Of a stretch of 16,969 bases of DNA, positions 7,462 to 14,337 are shown piece by piece. Source of the DNA: JAIBJN01 sp035461525. Its GTDB lineage: Bacteria > Actinomycetota > Thermoleophilia > Gaiellales > Gaiellaceae. The notes beneath the pieces are model-generated. The model was not told where the DNA came from. It ran no database searches and saw only the letters and a list, made by a program, of their open reading frames with translations. Location of the stretch: contig DATHVD010000057.1 of NCBI GenBank assembly GCA_035461525.1, forward strand, positions 1-16,969, read 5' to 3'. Position numbers and translations under genes: made by a program. Numbering within the stretch: the stretch's first letter is position 1; each line of letters opens with the position of its first letter.

Positions 7462-8391
7462 TCAGTCGAGGAACGGGGCGCTCGCCTTGTCGGCGAGCCA
7501 CTCCTGCTGCGCGGCCTCGAGCGCGCCCGACTCGCGGAGCGCGGCGAGCGCCTCGTCGAGGCAGTCCCGCAGCGGGTTGCCGTCCTCGACGACGAGCCCG
7601 AAGTACTCCTGCTCGTCCCCACCCCGGAACTGGCCGACGATCGAGCCGCCGTCGATCTGCACCGCCGTGACGAAGAAGGCGGTCGGGAGGTCGACGACGA
7701 TCCCGTCCACCTGGCCCGCGCCGAGCGCGCTCACCGTGGCGTTGAGATCGTCGTAGACGCGCGGCTCCTGGCTCGGCTGGACGACGTCGACGATCGTCTG
7801 GTAGCTCGTCGTCCCGACCGGGGCGCCCAGCCTCGCGTCTCCGAGCTCGGCGACCGTGGTCGCGCCCTCGATATCCGAGCCTTCGACGGTGACGACCGCC
7901 TGGTTGACGTCGTAGTAGGAGGCGCTGAAGTCGACCGCCTCGTCGCGCTCGGGCGTGTAGGAGACCTGGTTGATGGCGAAGTCGAAGCTCTTCGGGCCCG
8001 GACGGAAGATCTGGTTGAACGGGACGGCCGTCCAGTCGACGTCGCCCTCGGCGAACCCGAGCTCCTCGGCGACCAGGTACGCGACGGCGCTCTCGTAGCC
8101 CTCGCCGGTCGCCGGGTCGTTGAGCTCCCAGTCGTCCGTCTCGCTGCCGCCCTCGAACCACGGCGGAAACGCCGGGTTGTCCGTGCCGATCGTCAGGCGA
8201 CCCTCGTTCACGAGCTCGAGGCTCTCCGGCGCGCAGGCGTCGGGCGCCTCTTCCTCCTCCGTGGCGGCGCCCGTGTCGGCGGCCTCGGTCACCGGGGCGG
8301 CGGTGTCGGGCTCGTCGTCGTCCCCGCCGCACGAGGCCGCGACAAGGCCGAGGAGCGAGACGAGGAGAAGGAGTGCGAGTGCCCTGCGCAT
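7462..8391 (-). CDS. Amino-acid ABC transporter substrate-binding lipoprotein
   Basis: This 309-residue extracytoplasmic solute-binding protein of family 3 (polar amino acids) begins with a lipoprotein signal (LLGLVAASC, lipidated Cys21). A flexible Asp/Glu/Thr/Ala-rich spacer (23-52) tethers the domain to the membrane. The binding domain runs from about 57 to the end (ESLELVNEGRLTIGTDNPAFPPWF ... FDFAINQVSYTPERDEAVDFSASYY ... LGAPVGTTSYQTI ... VDGIVVDLPTAF). The wording is that of family-3 proteins, with an insertion around 80-95 (GGSETDDWELNDPATGEGYES). The start is ATG 8391. TAGTCT at 8408-8413 could be its -10 element with a very short leader. It is the first gene of the operon, with permease and ATPase following at 13-base and overlapping spacing. 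The substrate is unproven. Confidence 0.94.
   Translation of the reverse strand: MRRALALLLLVSLLGLVAASCGGDDDEPDTAAPVTEAADTGAATEEEEAPDACAPESLELVNEGRLTIGTDNPAFPPWFEGGSETDDWELNDPATGEGYESAVAYLVAEELGFAEGDVDWTAVPFNQIFRPGPKSFDFAINQVSYTPERDEAVDFSASYYDVNQAVVTVEGSDIEGATTVAELGDARLGAPVGTTSYQTIVDVVQPSQEPRVYDDLNATVSALGAGQVDGIVVDLPTAFFVTAVQIDGGSIVGQFRGGDEQEYFGLVVEDGNPLRDCLDEALAALRESGALEAAQQEWLADKASAPFLD
7676..7729. repeat. Paralogous DNA block, partner at 5731-5784
   Basis: This block within the binding-protein gene matches 5731-5784 in the same orientation at 48 of 54 bases, counted by hand. A second shorter match, around GGAACTGGCCGACGATC, lies at about 7624 and 5682 at almost the same offset. The offset differs by three bases (1942 versus 1945), meaning a single-codon indel. 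The pair marks a partial duplication of the binding-protein gene to the far end of its operon. Confidence 0.75.
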
Positions 8392-8407
8392 GCCGATCGG
8401 GAGGCCG

Positions 8408-8413
8408 AGACTA
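8408..8413 (-). promoter_or_regulatory. Possible -10 element of the ABC transporter operon
   Basis: On the minus strand this reads TAGTCT, preceded by TG in an extended -10-like context and lying 16 bases upstream of the ATG at 8391. The leader would be about ten bases. No clear -35 was found, so the call rests on the hexamer and position only. Confidence 0.28.
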
Positions 8414-8520
8414 CCACAGCCCCCGACGCCCGCCCGAGCGGCTCCGGCCTGCGCCGGACGGCGAGCGGAGGGAAGGCCAGCTCGCGCCGGCCCTCCGATC
8501 GTCGCTCAGGCTCGGCTCGC

Positions 8521-9085
8521 GCCCAGTCGACGCAGCAGGCCCGGAGCGAGGGGCCTCGGCGGCCTCGCCGGGGACGCGTCCCCGGGCTGGTGTGGATGGT
8601 CCTCCAGCCGGCGACCTCCGTCGGGTCGCCGGGGTGGCGCCGACCGTGCGCGCCTGAAGCTCGAAGGCGCGCAGCGCCGAGAACCGGTTCTGGCCGGGCG
8701 TCAGGTACGCGCTCGCGCCAGCCCGCCGACGGTCTGGCGGAGCACGATGACCTCCCGTTGGCGCCGAGCGGCGAGACGGTCGCCACCTCGAGACCGTCGA
8801 CCGAGTCGAGCCGGTAGAGGCCCAGGTTGTCGTCGAGGAATGCGAGGGCGGCCTCCTGGGCGATGCCGGCGTCGATGCCAGCGGCCAGGAAGCCTCCGTG
8901 CCTGGTCAGCGACCGAGCGCCTCGACCGTGTCGAGCTGCGCGGCGGTCGAAGCGATCGCCGCCCGCCGGACGTCGAGATCGGCGAGCTCGGCTTCGTGGT
9001 CGTCGCCGTCGACCTGGGGCTGGCCGAGGGCCGAAGACCGGGACGAGGAGGCCGAGCAGCACGAGGCATTTCTCCCCCTCCTCAT
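8521..9085 (-). pseudogene. Decayed M36 (fungalysin-type) metallopeptidase remnant with catalytic core missing
   Basis: No single frame is open here, but coding-quality segments follow one another on the minus strand in changing frames. They are: MRRGRN at 9085; a hydrophobic signal-like LVLLGLLVPVFG (about 9065-9030); VDGDDHEAELADLDVRRAA...QLDTVEALGR (about 9020-8906); SLTRHGGFLAAGIDAGIA...EAALAFLDDNLGLYRL...GLEVATV (about 8913-8757); REVIVLRQTVGGL (about 8755-8710); YLTPGQNRFSALRAFELQA (about 8707-8636); DPTEVAGWRTIHTSPG (about 8634-8576); and PPRPLAPGLLRRL (about 8570-8521). As I recall the family, RSLTRHGGFLA ... LRQ.FGGL is the FTP propeptide of actinobacterial M36 peptidases. LTPGQNRF.ALR.FE ... 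TSP.DA ... RPLAP.L is the C-terminal discoidin-like region of the same proteins. The propeptide runs straight into the C-terminal region, so the catalytic domain (HExxH) has been deleted. At least four frameshifts make this a pseudogene. GGAGGA remains upstream of the ATG. Confidence 0.65.
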
Positions 9086-9192
9086 CGGGAACGGCTCCTC
9101 CAGAGAAGGTTGAGCCGTGATGACTCTAGACCGTCCGCGCCAGGAAGCAACGGCCCCGGCCCAGCGGTCTCCCCGTCGCTCGCAGACCCTTC

Positions 9193-9221
9193 TTGACACG
9201 CCAGGAGCGGGCGGATTCAAT
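9193..9221 (+). promoter_or_regulatory. Near-consensus housekeeping-sigma promoter for the carboxypeptidase gene
   Basis: A perfect -35 hexamer TTGACA (9193-9198), a 17-base spacer and TTCAAT (9216-9221, four of six consensus bases) form the best promoter in the window. Transcription would begin near 9228, leaving an untranslated leader of about 216 bases before the TTG at 9444. Confidence 0.6.
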
Positions 9222-9427
9222 GGGCCGGGTGGTTCAAGCGGCGATGGAGGGGTGCCGCGCGATCCGGGACGAGCATGAGCCGGTCTGCGAGTTTCGCCAC
9301 GGCGGCGCGGTGGGGTTCGCGTGAACCCCGAGCACGCGTTCGGCGCGCGCTTGCCCGCCGCTGGCATCGGCCCACCGCGCAGCACCTTCGCCGCCCGACG
9401 AGAAGAGGCGATCTCGCCCTTCGCTGA

Positions 9428-9434
9428 CGAGGAG
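9428..9434 (+). promoter_or_regulatory. Ribosome-binding site that decides the TTG start of the carboxypeptidase
   Basis: GAGGAGG lies nine bases before TTG 9444, and a typical signal peptide (MAGLYRRLLLLTLTAL...) follows that codon directly. This favours TTG 9444 over the upstream in-frame GTG 9321, which has no comparable site. Confidence 0.65.
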
Positions 9435-9443
9435 GTCCAACTC

Positions 9444-12032
9444 TTGGCAGGCCTATACAGACGGCTCTTGCTGCTGACGCTGACGGCGCTCGTGATCGCG
9501 CTCGGCTCCGCCGGCACGGCAAGCGCCCAGCTCACGCCCCCGTGGTGCGGAACGCCCGAGCCCGACGCGGCGGGCAACCTCCCGGACGGGTCGCAGCCGA
9601 CCCATCCGGCGGGGAGCTTCCCCCACATCCCCTACTACGCGATCGGCTGTACGCTCGACGGCATCCTCGCCGACAGCCTCGACAGCCGCATGAGCCTCGA
9701 GGTCATCGGCCAGTCCGCCGGCGGCCGCGACATGTACGGCGTCGTCATCAATCAGCTCACGACGCCCGAGCAGCAGCGCAAGTGGCAGCGGTGGGAGCAG
9801 TGGCGGAGCATCGCGCTCGAGGACCCCGACCGCGCCCAGGCGCTCCTGGAGAAGTGGGCCGGCGAGATCAAGGTGCCGATCTACGTCCAGGGAGCGATCC
9901 ACGGCAACGAGTACGAGGGCGTCGAGTCCAACATGCAGCTCATCGAGGAGCTCGCCACGACCCCGTACGGGACCGAGCAGTGGATCGACGACATCCTCGA
10001 CGACGTCGTGGTCGTCTTCAACGTGATCCAGAATCCCGACGGCCGAGTCGCCGGCACGAGGGCCAACTCGAACGGGTTCGACCTCAACCGCGACTTCCTG
10101 ACGCAGTCGCAGCCCGAGACGAGGAACTCGGTGGCCCAGATGCAGAAGTGGCTGCCGGTCAACATGCTCGACCTGCACGGCTACGTGACGCCGATGCTGA
10201 TCGAAGCGACGACGAAGCCGCACAACCCGTCGATCGACTACGACCTCTGGATCAAGTGGAACCAGTCCCGCATCGACGCGAACGAGGCAGCGCTCGCGGC
10301 CTCGAACTTCAACATCACGCGGCCGATCAACGACTGGTGCGCGGACGGGAACCCGGCGCCGTCCAGCGGCATCTGCCCTGACGGGAACCCGCCCGGCCCG
10401 GCCGTGGCCGAGGGCTGGGACGACTGGGGCCCGTTCTACACGCCGATGTACAACCAGCACGTCGGCCTCGACGGCTCGACGACCGAGATGTGCAACCAGA
10501 CCGGCACGGCCTGCGGCCTCCCCGGCTCGACGACGCACACCCGCGGTCGCCTCGGCGCCTACGAGCAGCAGCGGATCGTAACGCTCTCGACCCTCGAGTT
10601 CCTCGTCGAGAACGGCGACGAGATGCTCTACGACCTCACCGAGCGGTATCGCCGCGGCGTCGCGGGCGAGGCTCGCCCGCCCTGCTGCGAGCCGCCGTTC
10701 GACGTGGACAACAACTGGATGAAGGAGTTCCCGGCGGCGTACGTGATCCCGCTGGGGGCCGGCCAGCGCTCGGACGCCGAGGCGAACCGGCTCGTCGCGT
10801 GGCTGCTGTTCAACGGCATCGAGGTCGACGAGCTGAAGCAGGACACCGTCCTCGGCGACCGGACGTTCGAGAAGGGCTCCTACGTCATCTGGATGGACCA
10901 GGCCCACCGCGGCCTGGCCGACACGGCGTTGAACGTCGGCGTCGACATCTCCGAACGGATCAGCATCCTCTACGCGCCTCCGGCCGCCTGGAGCCACGGG
11001 TACCTGTGGGGCGCCGACGTGGCGGAGATCCCGCTGGACGCGGGCTTCGACCCGATCACGAACCGGGTGAAGAAGCCGACCCGCCTCGACAGCGGCGTCG
11101 AGCCCGGCCGGGCGGAGGCCTACGCGCTCGAGCTCGACTCCGCGACCGCCGTCCGGCTCCTCAACGAGCTCGTCGGCGGCGGCCTCGCCGCCGAGCTGGC
11201 GCTCGAGCCGTTCGCGTCCAAGACGAGCGGGATGCTCCCAGCCGGCACCGTCCTCTTCGCCGCCGACCAGGCGACGAAGGTGACGCTCAACCAGACCTCT
11301 CGCGACTACGGGGTGGTCTTCCGCCGGATCGTCACCGAGGACTTCCCCTCGGCGACGGACCCGATCGAGGGCGTTCCCAGGATCCTCGCGCTCACGGGCG
11401 CAACGAACCAGGACGTCTGGTCGCTCCGCAACCTCGGGTTCCCGGTCGACACGATGACGACGGGCGCGATCAACTCCGCACCGGAGGACCCGCTCCCGAA
11501 CTACGACGTCATCTGGAACACGGGTGCCTGGCCGTCCGCGGCCAACCAGACGGCCCGCGACCGGCTGACCGCGTTCTTCGCCGCCGGCGGCGGGTACCTC
11601 GGCGCCGGTGGGAACGGGGCCAACTTCCTCACCGCCGGCGGCCAGCTGAGCGGCCTGACCGTCTCCACGCGGGGCGGGAGCGGCCGCAGCGGCATCGTCC
11701 TCTGGACGAACGAGGGCGGGCTCTCGAGCCCGATCGTCGGCGCCTACCCGGCGACCGACACGTACATCATGGATCCGCCGTCGTGGTTCTCGGCGGTTCC
11801 CGGCTCGCTGTCGGTGGCGGCACGCCTGGCGGAGACCGACTTCTTCCTCGCCGGGCTGTGGCTCTTCGACGCTCAGTCGGCCTCGGCACCGGGGTCGCCG
11901 ATCGTCGTCCACGGCACGAACGACGCCGGCACGGCCCGGCTCGTGAACTTCGCGATGAGCCCGCTCTACCGGGCCGATCCGGAGCGGGAGTGGCCGATGA
12001 TCGGCTCGGGGGCGTACTGGGTCGACCAGTAG
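9444..12032 (+). CDS. Secreted M14-family zinc carboxypeptidase
   Basis: This 862-residue exported protein has a signal peptide of 28 residues (Arg-Arg, hydrophobic core, GTASA before Q29). The M14 catalytic domain follows. Zinc ligands are H153 and E156 in GAIHGNEYEG and H245 in LDLHGYVTP. Substrate-binding Arg216 is in NSNGFDLNRDF, after NPDGR. The catalytic Glu is probably E348 in DGSTTEMCNQ. The protein is about twice the size of a minimal M14 enzyme. From about residue 642, a Rossmann-like region (RILALTGATNQDVWSLRNLGF ... YDVIWNTG ... FFAAGGGYLGAGGNGANFL) resembles the class I glutamine-amidotransferase-like fold used as an accessory domain in some peptidases; it has no obvious catalytic Cys. 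The predicted role is C-terminal trimming of extracellular peptides, and the substrate is unknown. It has a TTG start with a strong ribosome-binding site. It sits next to a dead M36 peptidase and ends 25 bases before a strong hairpin. Confidence 0.9.
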   Translation: MAGLYRRLLLLTLTALVIALGSAGTASAQLTPPWCGTPEPDAAGNLPDGSQPTHPAGSFPHIPYYAIGCTLDGILADSLDSRMSLEVIGQSAGGRDMYGVVINQLTTPEQQRKWQRWEQWRSIALEDPDRAQALLEKWAGEIKVPIYVQGAIHGNEYEGVESNMQLIEELATTPYGTEQWIDDILDDVVVVFNVIQNPDGRVAGTRANSNGFDLNRDFLTQSQPETRNSVAQMQKWLPVNMLDLHGYVTPMLIEATTKPHNPSIDYDLWIKWNQSRIDANEAALAASNFNITRPINDWCADGNPAPSSGICPDGNPPGPAVAEGWDDWGPFYTPMYNQHVGLDGSTTEMCNQTGTACGLPGSTTHTRGRLGAYEQQRIVTLSTLEFLVENGDEMLYDLTERYRRGVAGEARPPCCEPPFDVDNNWMKEFPAAYVIPLGAGQRSDAEANRLVAWLLFNGIEVDELKQDTVLGDRTFEKGSYVIWMDQAHRGLADTALNVGVDISERISILYAPPAAWSHGYLWGADVAEIPLDAGFDPITNRVKKPTRLDSGVEPGRAEAYALELDSATAVRLLNELVGGGLAAELALEPFASKTSGMLPAGTVLFAADQATKVTLNQTSRDYGVVFRRIVTEDFPSATDPIEGVPRILALTGATNQDVWSLRNLGFPVDTMTTGAINSAPEDPLPNYDVIWNTGAWPSAANQTARDRLTAFFAAGGGYLGAGGNGANFLTAGGQLSGLTVSTRGGSGRSGIVLWTNEGGLSSPIVGAYPATDTYIMDPPSWFSAVPGSLSVAARLAETDFFLAGLWLFDAQSASAPGSPIVVHGTNDAGTARLVNFAMSPLYRADPEREWPMIGSGAYWVDQ

Positions 12033-12057
12033 CCCGCCGGGCGCACGGAACGTCCGC

Positions 12058-12085
12058 GAGGGGCGGGGAGCGATCCCCGCCCCTC
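12058..12085. terminator. Strong GC-rich hairpin between convergent genes
   Basis: There is a perfect 12-bp stem (GAGGGGCGGGGA paired with TCCCCGCCCCTC) around a GCGA loop. It sits 25 bases past the carboxypeptidase stop and 18 bases before the end of the convergent lipoprotein gene, so it may serve both. No T-tract follows on either side, so termination may depend on the stem alone, as is common in high-GC actinobacteria. Confidence 0.8.
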
Positions 12086-12103
12086 GCTCGTTCGGGAGCT
12101 CGG

Positions 12104-12979
12104 CTATCCGACGGGGCGAAGCGCCGGTATGAGGCGGACCGTGCCCACGCCGTAGCGGCCGTCCAGCACGGCCTGCGCCTCGCCGCCCGGGTCGACGACG
12201 ACGCCGATCTCGATCGCCGGCTCGACGCCCGGGCCGGACGACCAGAGCAGCCCGAACGGGAGCTCGTCCTCGACGAGGGCCTCGGCCTCGGCGCGGATCT
12301 GCTCGAGCTCGGACGCGGTGGGGCCCTCGCTCGGCGCGACGCAGAGCGGGCCGCCCCAGAGCTCCCGCAGGCCCGCCTCGTGCCGCTCGAGCTCGCCGGT
12401 GAAGGTGGCGTTGAGGATTCGGAGGCCTGACGGGCCGCCGGGCTGGTCGACCCAGACGGCGACCGATTCGGGCTGCGACTCCGCGTAGGCGACCGCCGCG
12501 CCGAAGTCCTCCTCGCTCACGCGGGCCGGGTCGACGACGGCCCAGCCGCCTTCCGGCTCGGGGCAGGACGTCGTGAAGTCCGGCGCACCGGGGCCCGGCG
12601 GCCCCTCGCCGAACGGCGCCACCTCTGTGACCACGAAGGTCTCGCCGTCGAACCTGCCGACGACGCGGTAGGAGCCCCACGTCGTGCCGGCCGCGTGCTC
12701 CTCGCCCTCGACCGCGTCCCAGTCCCAGCCGGCGAGCGGGACGTCGCCGCACTGGGGCGGGTACGAGTCCGCGATCGCGCCCAGGCAGAGCATCGGGCCG
12801 GCGTCGCCCGCCTCGAGGATCGTGGCGTTCACCTCGTACAGCCCAGCGGGCTCGGGGCCCTGTTCCGGAGGAGCCTCGGTGCTGCCCTGGGAGCCCGCTG
12901 CGTCGTCCTGAGGACCCTCGGCGCCGCAGCCGAGCGGCAGGAGTCCGAGCGCGGCGGCGACCAGGAGGATCCTCCACAT
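12104..12979 (-). CDS. Lipoprotein of unknown function
   Basis: This 291-residue protein has a lipoprotein signal (LLPLGC, lipidated Cys18) followed by a disordered Gln/Glu/Ser/Pro linker (about 20-45). The exported part has two segments. The first is about 47-120, with YEVNATILEAGD...PMLCLGAIADSYPPQCGD and WDWDAVEG...TTWGSYRVVGRFDGETFVVTE. The second is about 155-235, with NATFTGELERHEAGLRELWGGPLCV. Four cysteines (65, 77, 139, 213) could form two disulfides outside the membrane. I recall similar lipoproteins with the SYPPQCG ... WG.Y.V.G..DG..F pattern in other actinobacteria, but no function is known to me. The ATG at 12979 follows GGAAGG closely. It diverges from the 98-residue gene and converges with the carboxypeptidase. 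Confidence 0.82.
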   Translation of the reverse strand: MWRILLVAAALGLLPLGCGAEGPQDDAAGSQGSTEAPPEQGPEPAGLYEVNATILEAGDAGPMLCLGAIADSYPPQCGDVPLAGWDWDAVEGEEHAAGTTWGSYRVVGRFDGETFVVTEVAPFGEGPPGPGAPDFTTSCPEPEGGWAVVDPARVSEEDFGAAVAYAESQPESVAVWVDQPGGPSGLRILNATFTGELERHEAGLRELWGGPLCVAPSEGPTASELEQIRAEAEALVEDELPFGLLWSSGPGVEPAIEIGVVVDPGGEAQAVLDGRYGVGTVRLIPALRPVG

Positions 12980-13040
12980 GCCCTTCCGACCCTATTCGCC
13001 CCGGCGATGTTCCCGCCCGCGTGGCGTAGACTCGACGGAG

Positions 13041-13337
13041 ATGGTCGAGGTTCGCGAGACGCACGCTCCGCCGTCGCTCCCGCTCGACGACGTCCTCCGC
13101 CGCGTGAACGGGCTCCGCACGGCCCGCGGCGCCGACCCGCTCTACGAGCTCCCGGGTGCGTGCCCGGCCTGGGACGGCGGCGGCTGCGTGCTCGAGCGCG
13201 CCTTCGAGGACCTGGGCGTCGTCGTCGTCGACTACCGCCACGCCTACGGCCGCGACGTCCGCTTCGAGCACGGGCTGGCCCGCTTCGTCCACGACTTCGA
13301 CCAGGGCCGCTACCCGGAGCTCCTCGCCGGCCGGTGA
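13041..13337 (+). CDS. Small protein of unknown function (98 aa)
   Basis: This 98-residue protein has no signal peptide or membrane helix. It has a DDVLRRVNGLRTARGADPLYELPGACPAWDGGGCVLERAFEDLGVVVVDYRHAYG core with two cysteines eight apart (41 and 49) and a C-terminal FVHDFDQGRYPELL. I do not recognise the family. The ATG at 13041 follows a CGGAG, and TAGACT at 13027-13032 could be a -10 element that would make the mRNA nearly leaderless. Its stop overlaps the GTG of the propeller gene by four bases, so the two are translated as a unit. Coding is supported by this coupling and by protein-like composition; no similarity evidence is available. Confidence 0.7.
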   Translation: MVEVRETHAPPSLPLDDVLRRVNGLRTARGADPLYELPGACPAWDGGGCVLERAFEDLGVVVVDYRHAYGRDVRFEHGLARFVHDFDQGRYPELLAGR

Positions 13338-14275
13338 GCGATCTCCTCGCCGCCACGGGCAAGGCGCTCGTGCGCGTCTCCGGAGGGGAGGTGACGACGC
13401 TCCTCGAGCGGCCCGGGCTCCATGCGGTCGCGGCGGGCTCGGGGCGGATCGCGGCGGGCTGCCGCGGCTCGGGCGTCTGGGAGAGCGAGGACGGAGGCGA
13501 GACCTGGCGGGACGCGGAGCTGCCCGCGCCGGACGTCTTCTCCGTCGCGTACGGGCCGGACGGCGCGCTCTGGGCCGGATCCGAGCCGAGCGCCCTCCAC
13601 GTCCGCCGGGTCGGCGGGCCCTGGCGCGAGCTGACCGCGCTCACCGAGCTGCCCTCGGCGCCGACCTGGAGCTTCCCGCCGCGCCCGTGGACGTCCCACG
13701 TCCGCTGGATCGCCCCGAGCCCGCACGACGCCGGCCTCGTCCTCGTCGGGATCGAGCTCGGCGGCCTCATGCGCACCACCGACGGCGGCGAGACCTGGGC
13801 CGACCACGCTCCCGGCGCGCAGCGCGACGTCCACGCGCTCGCCTGGCATCCGGCCGAGCCGGGCCGCGCGTACGAGTCCGCCGGGGGCGGCGCGGCCTGG
13901 AGCCGCGACGGCGGTGAGACGTGGGAGCCCGCCGACGAGGGCCGAGACCGCCACTACACGTGGGGCCTCGCCGTCGACCCGGCCGATCCGGAGCGCTGGT
14001 ACGTCTCCGCCGCCCACGGACCGTTCCAGGCCCACGGCGAGGGGCCGGCGCGGGCCGCCCTCTACCGCCGGGACGGCGAGGCGCCGTGGGAGGAGCTCGA
14101 CCTCGGCCTCCCCCGCCCGCTCGAGTCGATGCCGTATGCGCTCCTGGCGCACGACGGCGGCCTCGTCGCCGGCCTCCGCGACGGGCGCCTGCTCGAGAGC
14201 GGGGATGCCGGCGACAGCTGGCGCCCCCTCGACGCACCCGCCCTCCGGGCCGTCGTGGCGCTCGCGGCGGGGTGA
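13334..14275 (+). CDS. Asp-box (BNR) beta-propeller protein
   Basis: This 313-residue protein starts at GTG 13334, overlapping the upstream stop (GTGA). It contains four copies of the Asp-box S/T-x-D-x-G-x-T/S-W: SEDGGETW (51-58), TTDGGETW (148-155), SRDGGETW (190-197) and SGDAGDSW (289-296). These turns connect strands in sialidase-like, Vps10-like and Ycf48-like beta-propellers, and the spacing fits a propeller of about six or seven blades. There is no signal peptide, so it is predicted to be cytoplasmic, unlike most exported Asp-box proteins. No sialidase catalytic residues can be assigned, so it is more likely a binding scaffold or an enzyme of unknown type. It may act with the coupled 98-residue protein. 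A strong hairpin follows the stop. Confidence 0.85.
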   Translation: MSDLLAATGKALVRVSGGEVTTLLERPGLHAVAAGSGRIAAGCRGSGVWESEDGGETWRDAELPAPDVFSVAYGPDGALWAGSEPSALHVRRVGGPWRELTALTELPSAPTWSFPPRPWTSHVRWIAPSPHDAGLVLVGIELGGLMRTTDGGETWADHAPGAQRDVHALAWHPAEPGRAYESAGGGAAWSRDGGETWEPADEGRDRHYTWGLAVDPADPERWYVSAAHGPFQAHGEGPARAALYRRDGEAPWEELDLGLPRPLESMPYALLAHDGGLVAGLRDGRLLESGDAGDSWRPLDAPALRAVVALAAG

Positions 14276-14285
14276 CCGCAGCACG

Positions 14286-14313
14286 GAGAGGGCGGCCCGG
14301 AGGCCGCCCTCTC
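14286..14313. terminator. Strong GC-rich hairpin between convergent genes
   Basis: There is a perfect 12-bp stem (GAGAGGGCGGCC paired with GGCCGCCCTCTC) around a CGGA loop. It starts 11 bases after the propeller stop and lies 25 bases before the end of the convergent secreted propeller gene. No T-tract follows. It has the same design as the hairpin at 12058-12085. Confidence 0.8.
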
Positions 14314-14337
14314 GCACCGGCGCGAGGCCTGGGGAGG

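Larger units (their letters stand above)
9086..9443. other. Intergenic region / carboxypeptidase leader
   Basis: This 358-base gap separates the decayed minus-strand peptidase from the plus-strand carboxypeptidase. It holds the carboxypeptidase promoter (9193-9221) and ribosome-binding site (9428-9434). A GTG at 9321 is in frame with the carboxypeptidase, but the 41 residues it would add are not family-like and would bury the signal peptide. I see no other gene in it. Confidence 0.6.

Noticed and set aside
8392..9200. Several open frames of 90-360 codons on both strands over the decayed peptidase
   Set aside because: Each is Arg/Pro/Ser-rich or only locally protein-like. The protein-like pieces fit one decayed gene read in shifting frames rather than separate genes.
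9321..9443. N-terminal extension of the carboxypeptidase from GTG 9321
   Set aside because: It would place 41 charged residues ahead of a normal signal peptide and lacks a good ribosome-binding site, whereas TTG 9444 has GAGGAGG nine bases upstream.
9453..13292. A 1279-codon open frame on the minus strand across the carboxypeptidase and neighbouring genes
   Set aside because: It is antisense to genes with clear catalytic motifs and has the Arg/Val/Asp/Gly-heavy composition expected from the complement of GC-rich codons. It shows no domain.
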